Assembly (NCBI GenBank): GCA_963638105.1
Contig: CAVHPP010000003.1
Span: 1-64,000, forward strand
Source: CAG-217 sp963638105
GTDB taxonomy: Bacteria > Bacillota > Clostridia > Oscillospirales > Acutalibacteraceae
Direction of reading: 5' to 3'
Length of the DNA: 64,000 bases
Under the pieces are notes generated by a model, which had not been told where the DNA came from, did not search any database, and worked only from the letters and a program-made list of their open reading frames with translations. Shown in pieces: positions 58,684 through 64,000 of this stretch (its first letter is position 1; every line of letters starts with the position of its first letter). The translations under genes and the position numbers were made by a program.

Positions 58684-59261
58684 TAATTTTTACCTCCATA
58701 GTAATTTGTAATTCTTACGAATAAATGGTTGCGTGTACGCGCCGTCCCATCCTCTGACCATCGGGCAATCCGATATTCAGGATGAAGGCATTGCAGCCGG
58801 ACGCCATACATTATGAAAATGCGCATAGAAACACATTTATCGCATTCTTATTAAAACACGACGGTCACCAAAAATCAATAAAGAGCGGTAATTTTTCTGA
58901 TTTTCGGAATGTTGCACAATTTGAGCGGTCGTTTTTTGTGCGAACGGACAAATTTAATTTACACGAAATTAACAATTTGTTCATATTTTATCGCTTAATT
59001 AAAAGACAATGTCCATTATTTTGCAAGTTCCGACTTGTAAAGGTCATGTGCTTTACGCAAGATTTTCACACGCAAAGGCGTGCCCCTTTACACCATCGAT
59101 TTTTTGGCGTAACGGCGGGCAACTTTCACAAGTTCCACAGGATTTTCCACAATTTTTCCTCCAAAATCGGTGGAATTTCTGTCAGCAGTTGTCGAATGCA
59201 GCAATAATGATAAACGCGCCCTGATCCTCCACACAAATCCAAGATAAGAATGCAGCGCAGA

Positions 59262-59307
59262 TCCGTCGGCCGGGCCAAACATGGTCCGTCGGCCGGGCCA
59301 AACATGG
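59262..59307. repeat. Perfect 23-bp tandem direct repeat
   Basis: Two adjacent identical 23-bp copies (59262-59284 and 59285-59307) beginning TCCGTCGGCCGG and ending CCAAACATGG. Each contains the palindrome CCGGCCGA-type core. A possible protein-binding site or replication-slip product. Confidence 0.85.
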
Positions 59308-59411
59308 CTTGATCTATAAGTACGCAAAAAAATGTTGCGCCGGAATTTCGCTATAAATCGGGAAATTTTGCCCACCCGTTCACATTTTGTTAAAAAGTTT
59401 TCGGAAACCTA

Positions 59412-59440
59412 TTGACTTGCCGTTCTATATTTGGTATAAA
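59412..59440 (+). promoter_or_regulatory. Promoter of the rightmost surface-protein gene
   Basis: TTGACT (59412-59417), a 17-bp spacer and TATAAA (59435-59440). The predicted leader is about 160 nt long. Confidence 0.7.
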
Positions 59441-59470
59441 TATACTGTATTTGTTGTACGCGTGGGTATC

Positions 59471-59547
59471 CTGCGCCCTTTTAGCAGAGGAATTGTGAAC
59501 AAATTGTTAACGCAACTTGCAAGCACATCCTCCGCTAAAAGGGTGCG
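59471..59547 (+). promoter_or_regulatory. Long stem-loop in the 5' leader
   Basis: Arms GCGCCCTTTTAGCAGAGG (59471-59488) and CCTCCGCTAAAAGGGTGCGC (59528-59547) are complementary with few mismatches and enclose about 39 nt. The structure lies between promoter and start codon and is not followed by a T run. It may stabilise the mRNA or control translation. Confidence 0.6.
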
Positions 59548-59605
59548 CTGCCCAGGCGAATCCAAAACGACAAGTTCGTCAACATATCAGAAGGAGAGAT
59601 GAATT

Positions 59606-62600
59606 ATGAAGACGGGCAAAAAGTTACTCAGCCTATTTTTGGCTGTAGTAATGATGGTCACCACCTGCTCTGTCGGGTTCACTGCATTTGCAGCGGACAA
59701 AGACAAGGGCATCTGGAAGAACTCCACAAGTGCCGATTCCACCTTTGACGCACTGACGGAACTGGTAGACACCTATGTTCCGGCACTGCTCAATCAGCCG
59801 AATATCAAAAAGGCGCTTGAGGAGAAGTTGGGGATGACCGTCACCGACACCACCTCGATCAGTGATCTGATCATGGGTGTGTCTCCCACGCTGCTTAATC
59901 TTTTGAGCAGCCCCATGAATAAGGCAGACATCATTGACGGTTACCAGAAAGGGTATTCCGATGTGGCGTATGCCTACCTGGACGAGAAAGATGCGAAGAT
60001 GAGCTTTTATCAGCTGTTTTCTTTTTGCGTCAACAACATTTCGTCCAGCGACGCAGAACTGGCCAAATGGTGCGAGGACACGCTGAGCGATCTGTCCGCC
60101 CTGCTGGAGCAGTTCCCCGAGAAACAGGCTAAGCAGCAGGAAGACCTGAGCGCTGCCTACGACGCACTGAACAAAGTGCGTGAGGTGCTGGGTACTGCTA
60201 ATGGCAGCCTGAACACCCTGGAAGACATCCAGAAAGCTACCGTTACCTACAAGGACAAATCGTACAAAGTAGACGACTTGATTGCTCTGGACGATTTCAA
60301 GGATGTAGCTAAGTGCTTTGACACCTTCACCGCCTACTTCAAAGAAGCCGGCAGCAAGAAGAAAGTCAGCACCATGAGCGAAGCGATTTGGTATGTGTTG
60401 CTCCAGTATCAGACCGACAAGGCAAACAGCGAACTGGCAAAGGCCGCCAAGGCTTATCTGTGCAAGCTGGCCAAAAAGGACTACAACACCATCAAGGATG
60501 ACGATGCTGCACTGGCAACCGCTTGCAAGATTGGTGCTGCCGTACTGGCCAACAACGGCGATGACGCCTTTGTTAGCGAGTACTATGCTGCTCAGCTGGA
60601 TGACGCTACCGTAGCAGCCCTGCGTGCGGACATGAACAAGAATGTGCCCGGCGGCAGCGCAAAAATCGGTTCCAGCCGTGACACCTTCCAGGCTTACCTG
60701 AACGGCGACTATGCAAAGGACGGCATCGCTCCTGTAACCAAGCCGGCAATGGCCACCTACTGGAGCAGCGAGGATCTGGATACGCGTACCGAGGGTATTT
60801 ACCGCAGAGCGTTGATGGAGAACAAAACTGTCGGCGGCACGTCCCCCGAAGAAGTGATCGCCACCATCAACCAAGATCTGCTAAAGACCTTCTACAGTGG
60901 TGAACTGAAAGAGAGCGTTGACGAGGCCGTTGATTTCTACTTTGAGATCACCGACGCCAAGATCGTCTCTAATTCTTGCAGAAAGTATTCTTTCGCGAAA
61001 TACGGCTTTAAGGATTCCTTCGCTGTTGCTGCTGTAAACAACGCCATCAATCAGTACATGGTGCTGCTGGACCCTGAGGATGAGGAAGGCGTAACCATTG
61101 CAGGCTTGAAGATCACCGGTAATGTGGTTATGAACGAAGTGGTCAACAAACTGGTAGAGACCAAGGTTGACCTGAAAGGCGCGCTCACCGATGTATGGAT
61201 GAACCTGTACGAGCACCCGGTTGAAACCATTATGCAGTTGCTGCCTGTTTTGACCGTTGTGATCGATGAAGTGCTGATCCCCATGGTATTCAACCAGGAG
61301 GGTGACCCCTTTAACGGTACAAAAGGTCTAGAAGGTCTGCTGTCCGGTCTGATGGATCAATACGGCCAGAGTGCCGGCAGCCCCATTGGCTTAGGTGGCC
61401 TGAGCTGGGATCTGAACAAGGTTCTGCCCACCCTGATGCACTGGCTGATCGGCGACAAGAACTACGACTTTACATACTACAACATCAGCGGTGTGGAGTA
61501 TGGCAAGGATGCCGACGGCAAAGATGTGATCGTCAGCCAGGTGTATGGTGACCCCACCACCGGCAAGTACGATGACACCAAGACCCCGGTGATCCTGAAC
61601 ATCTATGCAGCCGATAAGGCGCTGCAGGGTGCCAAGGCCGCCGGCATTGCCGATGCACTGAAGCTCACCGGCGACGCTGCCACTGCCGTGAATGAGGCTG
61701 TGTCCGAGCTGGCCACCTTCTTCACCGCTGCTGTGGATCAGTATGTGGCTGCCTATGGTGAAAAAGACGCCAAGAGCGGCGCCATGACCAAGAAAGAGGG
61801 CACCGTTTACAACCACGGCGCCAACAACATCTTCGTTGCCCTGCCCAAGATTCTGGACATTATGGGCAAGAACTTCATTGCCAAGTATGATGTAAAGAGC
61901 GCTGACAACACCAAGAAGGCTTCCGACTGGTCTTATAGTGGTTACAAGATTAAGAGCGATACCGTTGGCGACAAAGAGTTCTTCTACAACCAGTCTTTGG
62001 TTAACTTTAAGAACCTGGCAGACGGCGGCAAGCCGGCCAAGATTCTGGACTGCTTTGTAAACATCTTTGTGAACGACTGGTTCAACGCCATCATTGACCT
62101 GCTCAATGATGTGACCGCCACCGACAACAAGATCACCACCAACCTGCCCATCATCACCGGTCTGATCCGCGCTTTGGGCGGTCTGGGCGAAAAGAGCACC
62201 ATCAGCGATGTACTCAACGGTGTATTCCAGCTGAAGTACAACGACAAGGCCTCTTTCGTAATGGGCGTGTATAACAAGGATTCCAAGTTTGTTGGTCTGA
62301 GCACCGAAAGCGCTTACTTCCTGCTGTCTAACATCGGTCAGCTGGTGAATGTGATCCAGGCCATGGACACCAAGACCAAGAACACCATCGACGTGAGCTT
62401 CCCGAAAGTGAACGGCAAGATGGCGAAGATTGAGACCCAGCCCAAGTGGGCAAAGGTGCCCAAGACCTCCAGTAAGAGCGGCGCTTCTCTGCTGTCCAAT
62501 CTGGACTCCGCACTGTCCAAGGTGCTGGAGAACTCCACACTGAACAACTTCAACCTGAACACCACCCCCGGCATCCTGTGCGGTCTGGTGAGCCTTGGTT

Positions 62601-64000
62601 CTTACATCCTGGGCAGCGACAACACCAACCCGATGCTGAAGATGCTCAATAAGACCTTAAACTTCCTGAACGACGGGGACAAGAAGTCCACCGATACCTC
62701 AGACAAGAAGGTTTACACTGAGGATCATCTGACCAATCTGGTGGTTCAGATGTATGTTGCACTGGAGAATGTAATTGATTACTATCTGGTGAACGAGGAC
62801 GCTCTGGGCCTGAATGTTTTCTACGACGGCAACCAGAAGCTGTACAAGAAGAAGAATAAGGCCGGCAAGCCGGTGTACTACACCAGCAAGACCGGTGCTT
62901 ACCATTACAACATTTTGGCTGCTGCGCTGAAGGGTCTGATTTCTCCCCACGCAGTGAGCAATCACCTGACCAACAAGTCCGCCGCCAAGAAGCTGGCAAG
63001 CCTGCCTACCTGGCACAACGCCATTCGCTTGGACAAGAGCACCAGCGGCTGGACCGGCGCCACCAACATTAAGATCAACTGGGGCTTCCGCGCAGGCAAC
63101 AACACCAAGTTCTTCAAGAACTTCGGCGAGAGCCTGGGCATCATCACCGATCTGATCGGCGTGCTGACCAAGGATGCCGGTTACTATGATGGTGTACTGT
63201 ACCCCATCTTTAAGGATCTGGAAAAAGCACAGGGCTTTAGCCTGGGCGTGTATGCAAAGGGCAGCGTAAAGGACGGGGCAACCGGCCTGCTGGCCATTCT
63301 CACTCCCATCAGCAAGCTGCTGGACGGCTTCTACAGCAAGCCCGTCTCCGTGCTGACCAACCTGCTTAAGGGCCTGTCCATTGTGATGAACAAGGACCTG
63401 AACAATGTGGCGACTGCCGCTATTCGTCCGCTGTACAGAGAGATTCAAGGCGTATCCACCATTCTGAGCGCAAAGGTGTCCAACCTGATGCCCTCTATGG
63501 CAAAGAACGACGCATGGTTCTCCGCGATACTGGGCCTGATCTTTAAGACCAATACGGACGACAAGGATCAAAACGCGAAGAATAAGCAGACGATTGCTCT
63601 TGTAACCGGCCTGCTGAAGAAGAGCGCAACCAAGGCCGGCTTGGGCATCAACGATGTGACCGTGATCAACGCTGTAAACAGCCAGCTGGCTAACTTTGGC
63701 TTTAAGCTGCCCACCACCCTGTTTAAGGACATTGCAAACTGCAAGAATGCAGAGGCTGTTCTGAAGTATCTGATCACCCTGGTGGTCGATGTACTGCAAA
63801 TTCGCCAGATCATTGATTTGCTGAAAGTCGTGATCGACGATCCTTCCATGAGCCAGTTGCTGGATATGCTCAGCCGCCTGACCAAGAAGGATCTGCTGAA
63901 CATCATTAACGCTGTGATCGCCAAGACCACGGATCCCACCACTGCTTACTGGACTTTCCTCCAGTATGTACAGGAAAAGACCACCGGCTTCTATTATCCC
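59606..64000 (+). CDS. Giant secreted protein, cut by the window edge
   Basis: The frame opens at ATG 59606, 6-7 bases after AAGGAGAG, and stays open for 1465 codons to the last base, so the 3' end is outside the window. A signal peptide (MKTGKKLLSLFLAVVMMVTT, ending near AFAA) is followed by long, mostly helical text with many repeated-looking LL/NL/VI segments (for example PILLxxL-type patterns in VETIMQLLPVLTVVIDEVLI and LLAILTPISKLLDGF). I recognise no catalytic domain. In general style and position it resembles the 1979-residue dockerin protein that is transcribed away from it, and a dockerin or anchor might lie in the missing part. Confidence 0.8.
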   Translation, partial: MKTGKKLLSLFLAVVMMVTTCSVGFTAFAADKDKGIWKNSTSADSTFDALTELVDTYVPALLNQPNIKKALEEKLGMTVTDTTSISDLIMGVSPTLLNLLSSPMNKADIIDGYQKGYSDVAYAYLDEKDAKMSFYQLFSFCVNNISSSDAELAKWCEDTLSDLSALLEQFPEKQAKQQEDLSAAYDALNKVREVLGTANGSLNTLEDIQKATVTYKDKSYKVDDLIALDDFKDVAKCFDTFTAYFKEAGSKKKVSTMSEAIWYVLLQYQTDKANSELAKAAKAYLCKLAKKDYNTIKDDDAALATACKIGAAVLANNGDDAFVSEYYAAQLDDATVAALRADMNKNVPGGSAKIGSSRDTFQAYLNGDYAKDGIAPVTKPAMATYWSSEDLDTRTEGIYRRALMENKTVGGTSPEEVIATINQDLLKTFYSGELKESVDEAVDFYFEITDAKIVSNSCRKYSFAKYGFKDSFAVAAVNNAINQYMVLLDPEDEEGVTIAGLKITGNVVMNEVVNKLVETKVDLKGALTDVWMNLYEHPVETIMQLLPVLTVVIDEVLIPMVFNQEGDPFNGTKGLEGLLSGLMDQYGQSAGSPIGLGGLSWDLNKVLPTLMHWLIGDKNYDFTYYNISGVEYGKDADGKDVIVSQVYGDPTTGKYDDTKTPVILNIYAADKALQGAKAAGIADALKLTGDAATAVNEAVSELATFFTAAVDQYVAAYGEKDAKSGAMTKKEGTVYNHGANNIFVALPKILDIMGKNFIAKYDVKSADNTKKASDWSYSGYKIKSDTVGDKEFFYNQSLVNFKNLADGGKPAKILDCFVNIFVNDWFNAIIDLLNDVTATDNKITTNLPIITGLIRALGGLGEKSTISDVLNGVFQLKYNDKASFVMGVYNKDSKFVGLSTESAYFLLSNIGQLVNVIQAMDTKTKNTIDVSFPKVNGKMAKIETQPKWAKVPKTSSKSGASLLSNLDSALSKVLENSTLNNFNLNTTPGILCGLVSLGSYILGSDNTNPMLKMLNKTLNFLNDGDKKSTDTSDKKVYTEDHLTNLVVQMYVALENVIDYYLVNEDALGLNVFYDGNQKLYKKKNKAGKPVYYTSKTGAYHYNILAAALKGLISPHAVSNHLTNKSAAKKLASLPTWHNAIRLDKSTSGWTGATNIKINWGFRAGNNTKFFKNFGESLGIITDLIGVLTKDAGYYDGVLYPIFKDLEKAQGFSLGVYAKGSVKDGATGLLAILTPISKLLDGFYSKPVSVLTNLLKGLSIVMNKDLNNVATAAIRPLYREIQGVSTILSAKVSNLMPSMAKNDAWFSAILGLIFKTNTDDKDQNAKNKQTIALVTGLLKKSATKAGLGINDVTVINAVNSQLANFGFKLPTTLFKDIANCKNAEAVLKYLITLVVDVLQIRQIIDLLKVVIDDPSMSQLLDMLSRLTKKDLLNIINAVIAKTTDPTTAYWTFLQYVQEKTTGFYYP

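Larger units (their letters stand above)
58684..59605. other. 922-bp divergent intergenic region
   Basis: The region separates two giant surface-protein genes. It is AT-rich and without a gene I can support. It contains a tandem direct repeat (59262-59307), the plus-strand promoter at 59412, and a stem-loop in the plus-strand leader (59471-59547). I found no clear minus-strand promoter and no riboswitch I could name. Confidence 0.7.

Noticed and set aside
58782..59207. A 141-codon plus-strand frame in the divergent spacer.
   Set aside because: No ribosome site, unusual composition for this genome (Phe, His, Lys, Cys rich as expected from AT-rich noncoding DNA) and no recognisable motif.
59262..59307. 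c-di-GMP riboswitch suggested by GGGCCAAACATGG.
   Set aside because: The GCAAA and GAAA-receptor elements of the aptamer are missing and the sequence is a tandem direct repeat, not a folded aptamer.

Overview
The window looks like a chromosomal segment of a gut-type Clostridia (Bacillota, probably Oscillospiraceae/Ruminococcaceae-like). The reasons are a ctsR-mcsA-mcsB-clpC operon behind CtsR boxes, canonical TTGACA-N17-TATAAT promoters with AGGAGG ribosome sites, a tiny YjcZ-like Cys/Gly membrane protein, dockerin and cohesin-like surface proteins, and short GC-rich palindromes between genes. I saw no tRNA gene, complete rRNA gene, CRISPR array, prophage or insertion sequence.

Layout. 1-2.3 kb: a surface protein that has lost its 5' end, a fragment of an SCP2-like gene and an alpha/beta hydrolase. 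2.5-6.3 kb: a heterodimeric ABC exporter whose leader carries a 5S-rRNA-like segment followed by a terminator hairpin. 6.3-15.3 kb: one operon of eight genes matching the sulfo-transaldolase (sulfo-TAL) route of sulfoquinovose breakdown: GH31 sulfoquinovosidase, transaldolase, sulfolactaldehyde reductase, DUF4867, isomerase, TauE/SafE exporter, ROK regulator and GPH sugar transporter. It has a consensus promoter, a perfect palindromic operator and a terminator. 15.4-22.3 kb: an LCM-type methyltransferase, an operon of hypB, a large FeS flavoprotein and two hypA genes with no hydrogenase in sight, a small membrane protein and a stand-alone E2-type acyltransferase. 22.5-30.3 kb: a split ThrE exporter, the ctsR operon, a YjcZ-like protein, an SDR and an unknown protein.

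30.6-35.7 kb holds an operon I cannot match to a described pathway: SCP2-like protein, class III aminotransferase, split transketolase and a second SCP2-like protein. 35.8-44.4 kb: glyA, a CDP-glycerol transferase-like gene, a MocR-type aminotransferase and trpS in one operon, then yebC, a D,D-carboxypeptidase with an altered SxN motif, a phosphoesterase and a membrane protein. 44.8-64 kb is a surface-protein island. One minus-strand transcript encodes a 1979-residue dockerin protein, a cohesin-like plus dockerin protein, a 982-residue repeat protein and a 34-residue peptide. Two mosaic paralogs follow, and a divergent giant secreted protein runs off the right edge.

The sulfoquinovose operon would take up sulfoquinovose or its glycerol glycoside, cleave it, isomerise it, move the sulfur-free three carbons to glyceraldehyde 3-phosphate as fructose 6-phosphate, reduce sulfolactaldehyde to dihydroxypropanesulfonate and export that. 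The two most promising unexplained systems are the SCP2/aminotransferase/transketolase operon and the dockerin-cohesin-peptide surface operon. All functions are inferred from reading the sequence; no database search was run.
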